Assembly: GCA_013330925.1 (NCBI GenBank)
Contig: DUHJ01000107.1
Coordinates: forward strand, 1-9,609
Source: Candidatus Poseidoniaceae archaeon
GTDB taxonomy: Archaea; Thermoplasmatota; Poseidoniia; Poseidoniales; Poseidoniaceae
Length of the DNA stretch: 9,609 nt
Reading direction: 5' to 3'
Part shown: positions 1-6,970 of the stretch, in pieces
Layout: every line of letters begins with the position of its first letter
Numbering within the stretch: the stretch's first letter is position 1
The notes under the pieces: generated by a model
The model's input: the letters and a program-made list of their open reading frames with translations, nothing else
What the model was told of the DNA's origin: nothing
Databases searched by the model: none
Translations under genes and position numbers: made by a program

Positions 1-846
1 GGAGTCATCCACGTCATCGACAAGGTCCTGACGCCCTCGCCCACGCCAAACGACATCCCACGCACGGCCCAGTGCACCGGCATCCACGGCTCGCTCGTCG
101 CGGCCGTCGTCCAGGCTGAACTGCTCGAAACCTTGCAAGGTGACGGGCCGTTCACGCTCTTTGCGCCAACGGACCAGGCCTTTGCAGACGCTGGCATCGA
201 TCTCGCCGCCCTGAACACCCCTGAAGGCAAGGCAACCCTGTCGGACATCCTCCTCTACCACGTCGTGGCGGGCGCAGTGCCCTCCAGCGCGGTGACCGAG
301 TGCATGTCCGCTGATGCGGCCAACGGACAACCGCTCGCGTTCACCGTGGGCGAGACCGTGATGGTCAACGACGCGACCGTGACCTTGGCCGACGTGAACA
401 CCAGCAACGGTGTCATCCACGTCATCGACAAGGTGCTCACGCCCAGCGACGCCCACAACGACATCGCCCGGACCGCCGGATGCACCGGCATCCACACCTC
501 GCTGGTCGCCGCACTTGTGCAGGCCGAATTGGTGGCGACCTTGCAGGGTGAAGGACCCTTCACGGTGTTCGCTCCGACCGACGAAGCTTTTGCCGCAGCA
601 GGCATCGACCTTGCCGCTTTGGACACGCCAGAAGGCAAAGCGACGCTGGCGGACATCCTGCTGTACCACGTGCACGCAGGCTCCGTGATGGCCGCTGACC
701 TGAGCAACGGTCTGCCCATTGAGATGGTCAACGGCGACAACACGACCGTGGGCGATGGCGCGATCTTGAACGGCGCCAACATCACCCTCGCCGACGTCAA
801 GGCGGCCAACGGCGTCATCCACGTCATCGACATGGTGCTCATGCCG
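1..846 (+). repeat. Tandem DNA repeat encoding FAS1 domains (unit about 402-408 bp)
   Basis: The segment GTCATCCACGTCATCGACA occurs at 4, 412 and 814, giving periods of 408 and 402 bases. The TGCACCGGCATCCAC segment occurs at 73 and 481, also 408 apart. Identity is visible at the DNA level as well as in protein, most clearly near the domain junctions, and drifts in the domain middle. This points to internal duplication of a FAS1-coding unit within the gene, followed by divergence. Confidence 0.8.
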
Positions 847-1284
847 CCTGCTGACGAGGTCGACAACACGACCGAAACCGGGGGCGAGGCGTTGAGCGAC
901 GGCAACGACGGCAACGTCGGAACCATCCTCCTCACCGTGGGCATCGTCCTCGTCGTCGCGGCCGCCGGTGTCCTTCTGTTCATGCGTCAACGGAAGTCCT
1001 CCTTGGTGAACATCCCCAAGGGCGGAATCATCGACAACATGCAACCGATGGGCGGCATGATGGATGCAGGGCAACCCGCGGCCACCACGGTGTACGCCAC
1101 GGCGACCCCGGCCGCGACCGCAACCGCTCAACCTGTGGTGGCTCAGACCACCACGCAGCAGACCGCATCGGCTGACGTCGGCGTCGTGCAACAATGGACC
1201 GACATGAACGGCTACACTTGGCGAACCATGGAAGACGGCAGCACCCTGTGGTGGACCGGTTCCAGCTGGGAAAAGTACGCTTGA
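1..1284 (+). CDS. Membrane-anchored multi-FAS1 (fasciclin) surface protein, 5'-truncated
   Basis: The frame is open from base 1, so the gene starts upstream; 427 codons are visible. Residues 1-12 (GVIHVIDKVLTP) are the end of one FAS1 domain. Two complete FAS1 domains follow, at about residues 25-147 and 161-281, each with the family landmarks GPFT.FAPTD.AF and NGVIHVID. An acidic, Thr/Asn-rich spacer leads to one hydrophobic helix at about residues 308-328, followed by RQRK. By the positive-inside rule the FAS1 domains are outside and the tail inside. The tail is an Ala/Thr/Gln-rich linker of about 65 residues ending in a Trp-rich motif (GYTWR...LWWTGSSWEKYA). FAS1 domains are known adhesion modules, so a role in cell-surface contact is inferred. 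The domain at 25-147 has a second Cys (C101) besides C25, a possible disulfide; the next domain has only C161. The tail resembles ones I recall from marine group II archaea, and more loosely actinobacterial DUF2510. Signal peptide and total domain number lie outside the window. Confidence 0.88.
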   Translation, partial: GVIHVIDKVLTPSPTPNDIPRTAQCTGIHGSLVAAVVQAELLETLQGDGPFTLFAPTDQAFADAGIDLAALNTPEGKATLSDILLYHVVAGAVPSSAVTECMSADAANGQPLAFTVGETVMVNDATVTLADVNTSNGVIHVIDKVLTPSDAHNDIARTAGCTGIHTSLVAALVQAELVATLQGEGPFTVFAPTDEAFAAAGIDLAALDTPEGKATLADILLYHVHAGSVMAADLSNGLPIEMVNGDNTTVGDGAILNGANITLADVKAANGVIHVIDMVLMPPADEVDNTTETGGEALSDGNDGNVGTILLTVGIVLVVAAAGVLLFMRQRKSSLVNIPKGGIIDNMQPMGGMMDAGQPAATTVYATATPAATATAQPVVAQTTTQQTASADVGVVQQWTDMNGYTWRTMEDGSTLWWTGSSWEKYA

Positions 1285-1337
1285 GCCCAAACTTGCTCGA
1301 CGGCGAGGTTGATGTGGGACCGACAGGGGACCGTATC

Positions 1338-2846
1338 ATGGCCTGGTCGGTTCCCCTGCTGCGTGGCACCCCCGGCGATCCTGTCGCCGGTGGAAACCCG
1401 CGGCAGGTGCCTGGCGCGTGCTGGTCGCGTGCCGATGCTTCCGCAATGCCGCGTCCTGAATTGAGGCTGTGGAACGGCAATTTGGCCAACGACCTCGCAG
1501 GACTTGAGCCGGACGCGACCGTCTGGACCGGGCAGCGGCTTCTCGAGGGCATGGAGCCTCATGCCCACCGTTACGGTGGGCATCAATTCGGGAACTGGGC
1601 CCACCAACTCGGCGACGGACGCGCCCTGACGCTTGGGCACGTTCGTGCACCGGCCGGGCTGGTGGAAGTTCAACTCAAAGGCGCAGGTCGGACACCGTAT
1701 TCACGTCGGGGTGATGGACGAGCAGTCCTCCGATCCTCGCTCCGTGAGTACCTTTGCAGCGAAGCGATGCACCACCTCGGCGTGCCGACGTCGCGGGCCT
1801 TGTCGCTGTGCACCACGGGCGAAGACGTGCGTCGTGACATGTTCTACGACGGCCGTCCGGCCATGGAGCCGGGCGCCATCGTCGCCCGAACCGCGCCGTC
1901 CTTCGTCCGCTTCGGTTCCTTTCAGATGCTTGCCGCGGACGGTGATGCCGATGTTTTGCGGACCCTGATGGAGCACGTCGTGAGCACCCATGAGCCCGGG
2001 CATCGCGTGAACGACGACGCGGGCATCGTGGCGTGGCTGACCGATGTGGCCGAGCGAAGCGCACGCATGGTGTGCGGTTGGATGCGCCACGGCTTCGTTC
2101 ATGGGGTGATGAACACCGACAACATGTCAATCCACGGCCTGACGATCGACTACGGACCCTTTGGGTGGCTGGAAGCGCACGACCCGACGTGGACGCCCAA
2201 CACCACCGATCTGCCCGGCCGACGTTACCGCTACGCGGCCCAACCTGACGTGGTGGGATGGAACGTGGCCCGCTTGCTGGAAGCCGTCGCGTTTGCGATG
2301 GACGACCCTGAACCGCTTCACGGGGTGCTCGACGCGTACCGTGAGGCCTACCGTCGCGCCCGGCAACAGGCCTGGGTCGAGCGCCTCGGATTGAACGGAT
2401 GGAACGAAGAGGACGAGGCGCTCGTTCGCGACCTCCAACACGTCATGCACGCGTCACAGGTTGATCACGTGCCGATGCTGCGCCACATGGCGGAAGGGGT
2501 GAGCACGGCTGAAGGACTTCGGGACGTGGGGCTGATCTACGCTTCTGAACCCGACCTGAAGGCGATCAACGCGTGGCTTGGGCGCTGGCTTGAGCGAACA
2601 GATGGGGCCCCAAACCTTCCTTGCATGCTCCAAACGGTTCCCGCATTCACCCCCCGAAATTGGGTGCTCCAACTCGCCATTGACGACGCGGAACGCGGCG
2701 ACTGGACCAAGGCCGAGGCGTTGGCTTCGCGCCTCATGCAACCCTACGCACGTCTGCCTGAAGACGAGGGCGCATGGTGGTCGGGGCCGCGCCCGGACTG
2801 GGCCATGACCCGTCCGGGCTGTTCGATGCTGTCCTGTTCCAGCTAA
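1338..2846 (+). CDS. selO: SelO/YdiU-family protein AMPylator (pseudokinase), Cys form
   Basis: This 502-residue protein aligns by eye along its whole length with Escherichia coli SelO (478 aa), a pseudokinase that transfers AMP from ATP to Ser/Thr/Tyr of target proteins and is tied to redox stress. Visible landmarks are the Gly-rich QLGDGRA loop, K114 in QLKGAG, RRGDGRAVLR, E137 in the REYL..EAMHHLG helix, D261-N262 in GVMNTDNM, and D271 in the DFG-like TIDYGPFG. The C-terminus is SCSS with C500 encoded by TGT, so this is the Cys form of the family, not the selenocysteine form. The start at ATG 1338 is preferred: it sits 53 bases after the FAS1 gene and has AGGGGA at 1325-1330. GTG 1314 is a weaker alternative, and an open extension to 1194 would overlap the FAS1 gene by 91 bases. 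The Cys that pairs with the terminal Cys in E. coli appears to be Pro here (PNTTD), while an extra C495 sits close by. The gene lies 97 bases before the heme operon; co-transcription is possible but unproven. Confidence 0.92.
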   Translation: MAWSVPLLRGTPGDPVAGGNPRQVPGACWSRADASAMPRPELRLWNGNLANDLAGLEPDATVWTGQRLLEGMEPHAHRYGGHQFGNWAHQLGDGRALTLGHVRAPAGLVEVQLKGAGRTPYSRRGDGRAVLRSSLREYLCSEAMHHLGVPTSRALSLCTTGEDVRRDMFYDGRPAMEPGAIVARTAPSFVRFGSFQMLAADGDADVLRTLMEHVVSTHEPGHRVNDDAGIVAWLTDVAERSARMVCGWMRHGFVHGVMNTDNMSIHGLTIDYGPFGWLEAHDPTWTPNTTDLPGRRYRYAAQPDVVGWNVARLLEAVAFAMDDPEPLHGVLDAYREAYRRARQQAWVERLGLNGWNEEDEALVRDLQHVMHASQVDHVPMLRHMAEGVSTAEGLRDVGLIYASEPDLKAINAWLGRWLERTDGAPNLPCMLQTVPAFTPRNWVLQLAIDDAERGDWTKAEALASRLMQPYARLPEDEGAWWSGPRPDWAMTRPGCSMLSCSS

Positions 2847-2854
2847 ACCGGGAC

Positions 2855-2879
2855 CTAGGGCCGCATGTTGCCGCCCAAG
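2855..2879 (+). other. Imperfect hairpin between selO and hemA
   Basis: GGGCCGCA at 2858-2865 can pair with TGCCGCCC at 2869-2876 around a TGT loop, with a single C-C mismatch. Two further outer pairs (2855-2856 with 2878-2879) follow an A-A mismatch. It starts 9 bases after the selO stop. No T-run follows, so it is not a classical intrinsic terminator. It could be an mRNA 3'-end stabiliser, an operator-like palindrome or chance in GC-rich DNA. The stretch 2880-2930 after it is more A-rich than its surroundings and is the likeliest place for a hemA promoter, but I see no convincing TATA/BRE or -35/-10 pair. Confidence 0.35.
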
Positions 2880-2931
2880 AATCCTTAGGCAAAATGAGAC
2901 AATTCAAGAGGGCGACCTTGGACCAAAACTC

Positions 2932-2936
2932 GGAGG
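2932..2936 (+). promoter_or_regulatory. hemA Shine-Dalgarno that selects the GTG start
   Basis: GGAGG at 2932-2936 lies only 1 base before ATG 2938, too close to serve it, but exactly 7 bases before the in-frame GTG at 2944. The same 7-base gap is seen for the downstream hem genes, so GTG 2944 is the favoured hemA start. Confidence 0.65.
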
Positions 2937-2943
2937 AATGGAC

Positions 2944-4299
2944 GTGCCGCTCCCGAAGGGCCGGAAGTCCAGCACGGCAGAGGCCATGCCTCCGCTTGCC
3001 GCCTCACCCTTGGACCGCCTCGCGGTGGTGACCCTCCGGATGTCAGCGAAAACGATGTCCGACATTCGTTCGCTCACCACGGAGGCCTTTGAGCCACCCG
3101 AGCGTGAGGCCTACCTGAACGCCTTGGCATCCTTCCATGGATCAGGGTTGTTCGAAATGTCAACCTGCAACAGGGTCGTGTACGCCGGCCTGTGCGACGA
3201 CGTCTCAGAACTCAAGTCCACCGTCGAGCAAGCCTCAGGCGTCACGCTGGACACCTACAGCGGATTTTCTGGCAAGGAAGCGTGGGAACACTTGGTGATG
3301 GTTGCAAGCGGCCTGGACGCCTTCGTGTTGGGCGAATTGCAGGTCCTCGGACAGGTCAGAACCGCCATCGAGCACCATCGACAATCGATGCATGCAAACC
3401 CCGAACTCCTCCAACACTTGGAACACGTCGTGTGGGCCAGCCGCCTGGTTCGAAAGCATCTGGGCTTCACCAAAACCACCGCTTCGATGCTCAACTTGGC
3501 CACCATGTCCCTCGACACCATGGTGGAAGGCGGTGGACTGACGGGATGTGTGGTGCTTGGATCGGGGGACATGGGACGAAAAGCGGTGGAGGCGTTGCAA
3601 GAACGCAAGGTCCCTGTCACCGTCGTCAGCCGACGACCGGAACGGGCCCGCGACCGCTTCGGTGAGGACGCTCAGGACGTCGCCTTCATCGATTTCGAAA
3701 CGTGGACGGATCACCCTCCTGCCGTTCCTCTGGTCATCTCAACCTTGCGCGTGGCCCAACCGTTCTATGGCGCAGCGCGTCGTCTTCCCTCCTCCGCTCC
3801 GCTCACCTTGATGGATTTCTCTTGGCCGCCTTCCGTGGACGCCGAAGGCCTCCACGCCAACCAGAATTTGCAAGGCATGAACCACTGGATTCAGCAGGCA
3901 CATGGCCTTGACGCGACCGTGAACAGGCCCGCCCTTCTTGAGGACGCGAGGGCGGAATTGAACCGTCTTGAAGGCCTGCTTGACGCGAGGTTGACCGCGA
4001 CCGCCCAAGCCGATTTCCGCAGTTTTGTCCACCATACCCTTGCGGGTTTGGCGAAGCAATGGTCGGCATCTCCGCTGAACGAGCCGTCCCAAGATGCGGT
4101 GTTGGAAGCCTTTGGCCGTGAGTTGGCAACGTGGTTGTGCAAGATGCACGGCCAAATCGACCTCGATGAAGTGCGAGCACGCGTTCACGCCACCACGCGC
4201 CCGATTCCGGACGCTTTGATCGAGCGAATCGAAGACGATCTTGTGCGGACCATCGGTGACCTCCACGAGCACCTTCCACCAAGTGAGGTGCGGCCATGA
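2944..4299 (+). CDS. hemA: Glutamyl-tRNA reductase (GluTR)
   Basis: HemA uses NADPH to reduce glutamyl-tRNA(Glu) to glutamate-1-semialdehyde, the first committed step of C5-route tetrapyrrole synthesis. Read from GTG 2944 it has 451 residues; from ATG 2938 it has 453, and ATG 2986 is a third candidate. Using the 2944 numbering, the N-terminal catalytic domain carries the nucleophile C75 in MSTCNR and the signature EHLVMVASGLDAFVLGELQ, which includes the conserved His. The NADPH-binding loop VVLGSGDMG is at about 203-211. The C-terminal part (about 340-451) is the helical dimerisation region. The usual N.R.x.E pattern after the catalytic Cys reads NRVVYA here, so the Glu seems to be missing by a one-residue deletion. 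About 20 residues precede the expected conserved beginning (DRLAVVTLRMS). It is the first gene of the operon, and its stop overlaps the hemC start as ATGA. Confidence 0.95.
   Translation: MPLPKGRKSSTAEAMPPLAASPLDRLAVVTLRMSAKTMSDIRSLTTEAFEPPEREAYLNALASFHGSGLFEMSTCNRVVYAGLCDDVSELKSTVEQASGVTLDTYSGFSGKEAWEHLVMVASGLDAFVLGELQVLGQVRTAIEHHRQSMHANPELLQHLEHVVWASRLVRKHLGFTKTTASMLNLATMSLDTMVEGGGLTGCVVLGSGDMGRKAVEALQERKVPVTVVSRRPERARDRFGEDAQDVAFIDFETWTDHPPAVPLVISTLRVAQPFYGAARRLPSSAPLTLMDFSWPPSVDAEGLHANQNLQGMNHWIQQAHGLDATVNRPALLEDARAELNRLEGLLDARLTATAQADFRSFVHHTLAGLAKQWSASPLNEPSQDAVLEAFGRELATWLCKMHGQIDLDEVRARVHATTRPIPDALIERIEDDLVRTIGDLHEHLPPSEVRP
4285..4290 (+). promoter_or_regulatory. hemCD Shine-Dalgarno inside hemA end
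   Basis: GAGGTG at 4285-4290 lies within the last codons of hemA. Its GAGG core ends 7 bases before ATG 4296, supporting coupled translation across the ATGA overlap. Confidence 0.6.
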
Positions 4300-5996
4300 C
4301 CTTGCGCGTCGGCACCCGAGCCTCCGCTTTGGCGCGCATCCAAGCTGACGCGGTGATCGCCAGGCTTCGAGCCGGCGGGGTGGACGCTGAAGCCGTGCCG
4401 CTGAGCACGAAAGGAGACCGGTCTCTGGGCGGTGACCTCAGCACCCATGTGGGTCAATTTGTGACCGGCTTGGACGCACGTTTGTTGACCGGCGAGGTGG
4501 ATTTGACGGTCCATTCGAGCAAAGACGTGCCCACGGACCTCACCGAAAGCATCCTGCAACTCGGGCACCTTGAGCGGGCCCCCGCACACGATGTGTTGCT
4601 CTTCCCGCCCGAAGGCCCTGATGTGGCGACCCTGCACGACGTCCTGCTGGAACCCACTTCAATGCTCGACGCCACTGAAGCCTTTGCCCTGCTGCCTCAA
4701 CACGCCCACCTCGGCACCGTCTCGGTACGGAGGCAATCCTTGGCGCTCCACGTTCGCCCCGACCTGTTGCCGGTGGCCGTGCGGGGAGCGGTGGAAACGA
4801 GGTTGAACCGTCTCGTGGAAGGGCGAGCCGATGCGTTGATTTTGGCCGAGGCCGGCCTCCGTCGGTTGTTCGAACAAGGGGCATTGAACGGCACCCACCT
4901 CGGCCTGAAGGCCGTTCGCTTGGACCTCAATACATGGCCCTGTGCCCCCGGCCAAGGGGCCGTTGCGGTCCATGCCGCACGGGATTCCATGCACGATTTG
5001 GAAGCCTTGCGTGGCCTCATCGATCACCCGACCACCACGGCAGCCGTTCGTGAAGAGCGGCGCATGTTGGCCCAACTGGGCGGTGGATGCCTTGCACCCG
5101 TCGGCGCTCACGTCGAAGGGGCGCACGCCCACGTGTTGGTGGCCGCTCCGGATTGGAGGGCCGACGTGGCCCGTCGTCTGGCCCCATCGGTCCATCGGTG
5201 GTCCGGTCAAGCAGGAGCGTTCATCCCGCCGCAGTGGCCCACCGAAGCGAAGGTTGCTCCCTCGGGATTACGGAGGCTCATCACCACGGCCTCTTCCTCA
5301 CGCCTGACCGACGAGGCGGCCTTGGAGAACGTCACCGTCGTCCAGCAGCGCGTGCTGGAATTCGAAGTGTTGCCCGAGGCTTGGCCGAGGGACGTTGTGC
5401 CCGAAGGCACGCCGAGGGCGTCCTGGCCGTGGCTCTTGCTCTCCTCACCTTCGGCCGTACGGATGGTCGTTCACGCCCTGGAATTCTGCCCGGATCTCGC
5501 ACGCTTGCCGTGGGCCGCCCTCGGCCGGGGTACGGCGTTGGCCGCCTTGGAACGTGGCCACACCGTGGCGTATTGCGCTGAAGCAGAAGACGGGGCGACC
5601 TTCGCTGCTGCCTTGCTGGATGCGTTGCACCCAGACGTCCCCCTGTTGCTTCCACGTTCAGAGCAGGCCCGTCCTGCCCTCTTGGAAGGCCTGCAGGCCG
5701 GTGAGCGAAACGTGCGTGCATGGACCGGTTATCGAACGACATCCGCGTCACATGCCCCCATTCCTGTGACCAGCGATGACGTCCTGCTCGTGACATCCCC
5801 CAGCGCCATCGAGGCATGGTCAGGCATGGGGCATGAGGTGCCCGCCGACGTGCTTTGCATGGGCGAAGCCTCCGAACGTGCCCTCCGGAATCATCCCGCC
5901 TTCCAGCAAGCGGCCGTGCATCGCTTGCACGGGCCCAGCGCCGAAGCCCTTCGGTCCTGGTGGAAGGAGCACAAGGAGGGACCAACATGGACGTAA
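4296..5996 (+). CDS. hemCD: Fused porphobilinogen deaminase / uroporphyrinogen-III synthase (HemC-HemD)
   Basis: This 566-residue protein joins two consecutive enzymes. Residues about 1-300 are HemC (hydroxymethylbilane synthase): RVGTRASALA near the start, catalytic D77 in HSSKDVP, SVRRQ, RPDLLP..VRGAVETRL, APGQGAV, and C265 in LGGGCLAPVG, the attachment site of the dipyrromethane cofactor. Residues about 325-555 are HemD, which closes hydroxymethylbilane to uroporphyrinogen III. It is recognised by its two-lobe pattern: LITTASS start, LLLSSPSAV, AALGRGTALAAL, LLLPRSEQARPALLEGL, VLLVTSPSAI, and VLCMGEASERAL. A Pro/Trp-rich stretch around 300-320 links the halves. No stop or frameshift separates them. 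The HemC half is divergent: the Lys residues of the mobile loop (GKGLFVKELE in E. coli) are replaced by VGQFVTGLD, and about 20 extra residues lie at about 98-139. Its end overlaps hemB by 10 bases. Confidence 0.93.
   Translation: MTLRVGTRASALARIQADAVIARLRAGGVDAEAVPLSTKGDRSLGGDLSTHVGQFVTGLDARLLTGEVDLTVHSSKDVPTDLTESILQLGHLERAPAHDVLLFPPEGPDVATLHDVLLEPTSMLDATEAFALLPQHAHLGTVSVRRQSLALHVRPDLLPVAVRGAVETRLNRLVEGRADALILAEAGLRRLFEQGALNGTHLGLKAVRLDLNTWPCAPGQGAVAVHAARDSMHDLEALRGLIDHPTTTAAVREERRMLAQLGGGCLAPVGAHVEGAHAHVLVAAPDWRADVARRLAPSVHRWSGQAGAFIPPQWPTEAKVAPSGLRRLITTASSSRLTDEAALENVTVVQQRVLEFEVLPEAWPRDVVPEGTPRASWPWLLLSSPSAVRMVVHALEFCPDLARLPWAALGRGTALAALERGHTVAYCAEAEDGATFAAALLDALHPDVPLLLPRSEQARPALLEGLQAGERNVRAWTGYRTTSASHAPIPVTSDDVLLVTSPSAIEAWSGMGHEVPADVLCMGEASERALRNHPAFQQAAVHRLHGPSAEALRSWWKEHKEGPTWT
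5974..5979 (+). promoter_or_regulatory. hemB Shine-Dalgarno, decides the start
   Basis: AGGAGG at 5974-5979 with a 7-base gap fixes the hemB start at ATG 5987. The frame is open further upstream, to an ATG at 5855, but that start would lie deep in hemD without a ribosome site. Confidence 0.8.
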
Positions 5997-6970
5997 GGAT
6001 GCGCATCAACCGATGGACTGAGGGGCGGCGGGAACTGCTCTACGGGCAGCGCATGGCCTCGGGCCTTGTCCAACCGCATTTCGTGGTCGAAGGCGATGGT
6101 GTGGACGAAGCGATCCCTAGCCTTCCCGGCATCCATCGACAATCCGTGGACGTGCTTCGTGAACGCGTGGCGAAGGACGTGGCCATGGGCCTGAAGGGCC
6201 ACATGCTCTTCCCCGTCCACGCCCAGTCGGAAAAAGACGCAGCGGGCACCCTCGGCCTGAACGACGACGGGCCCATGATGCGGGCCTTGAGGGCGCTTCG
6301 AGAAGACCACGGCGACGCGGTGGTGTTGATGGCCGACGTGTGCATGTGCACGGTGACCGACCACGGCCACTGCGGTCACGTCCATGAGGGGACCATCGCC
6401 AACGATCGCACCGTCTCGACCCTCGCCAAGATGGCCGTGGTCGCGGCCGAGGCCGGTGCCGATTACGTCGGTGCTTCTGACATGATGGACGGCCGGGTAG
6501 GAGCCATTCGAAAGGCCCTTGAAGACGCTGGACACCACCAAACAGGCGTCCTTTCGTATGCGGTGAAATTCGCTTCGGCCTTCTACGGGCCCTTCCGTGA
6601 CGCGGCGGGGTCTTCACCGCAAGAGGGGGACCGGCGCAGCCACCAAATGGACCCCCGCTCACCCGTGCGGGAAGCCGTCATGGAAGCCAAAATGGACGAA
6701 GACGAGGGCGCGGACGTGCTGATGGTCAAGCCAGCCTTGGCCTACCTCGACGTTGTGGCTGCGGTCCGGGGGGCAACGCATCGCCCACTCGCCGTGTACA
6801 ACGTGAGCGGCGAATACGCCATGGTGCACGCTCAACATCCCGAACTCAGCGAACGTCGTCGGGTCGTCGAGGAACTCATGCACGCCTTCCGACGAGCCGG
6901 TGCTGACCTGGTGGTCACCTACCACGCACGTGAGATCCTTGCCGAGGGTTGGATGGAGGCAGAGGCATGA
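5987..6970 (+). CDS. hemB: Delta-aminolevulinic acid dehydratase (porphobilinogen synthase), Zn type
   Basis: HemB condenses two 5-aminolevulinate molecules to porphobilinogen. From ATG 5987 it has 327 residues, the normal family length. Both Schiff-base lysines are present: K194 in YAVKFASAFYGPFR and K248 in LMVKPA. The metal site is the three-cysteine form DVCMCTVTDHGHCG (C119, C121, C129), which in this family marks a Zn-dependent enzyme rather than the Asp-rich Mg type. Further landmarks are the NDGP-type segment near 92-96, GADYVGASDMMDGRV, GDRRSHQMDP and VSGEYAM. The start is set by a ribosome site with ideal spacing and overlaps the hemCD stop. The stop overlaps the hemL start as ATGA. 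Nothing suggests damage. Confidence 0.97.
   Translation: MDVRMRINRWTEGRRELLYGQRMASGLVQPHFVVEGDGVDEAIPSLPGIHRQSVDVLRERVAKDVAMGLKGHMLFPVHAQSEKDAAGTLGLNDDGPMMRALRALREDHGDAVVLMADVCMCTVTDHGHCGHVHEGTIANDRTVSTLAKMAVVAAEAGADYVGASDMMDGRVGAIRKALEDAGHHQTGVLSYAVKFASAFYGPFRDAAGSSPQEGDRRSHQMDPRSPVREAVMEAKMDEDEGADVLMVKPALAYLDVVAAVRGATHRPLAVYNVSGEYAMVHAQHPELSERRRVVEELMHAFRRAGADLVVTYHAREILAEGWMEAEA
6955..6959 (+). promoter_or_regulatory. hemL Shine-Dalgarno, decides the start
   Basis: GGAGG at 6955-6959 ends 7 bases before ATG 6967. This rules against the in-frame ATG at 6949, which would place the ribosome site inside the gene and add six residues. Confidence 0.8.

Noticed and set aside
255..983. Minus-strand open frame opposite the FAS1 gene
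   Set aside because: It mirrors the FAS1 repeats, with low-complexity Ser/Thr/Ala composition and no family match that I can see.
1194..1337. Longer N-terminus for SelO from ATG 1194
   Set aside because: It would overlap the FAS1 gene by 91 bases and adds residues with no counterpart in SelO; ATG 1338 has its own purine-rich site.
2835..2846. Possible selenocysteine at the SelO C-terminus
   Set aside because: The relevant codon is TGT (Cys) and the gene ends at TAA; no TGA recoding is needed.
2858..2880. Intrinsic terminator after selO
   Set aside because: The stem is plausible but no T-run follows it, so terminator function is not supported.
2868..2903. Bacterial promoter from TTGCCG and GACAAT
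   Set aside because: The spacing is 24 bases and both boxes are poor matches.
5855..5986. Longer N-terminus for HemB from ATG 5855
   Set aside because: The extension is out-of-frame hemD sequence; ATG 5987 has an AGGAGG at ideal spacing and gives normal HemB length.
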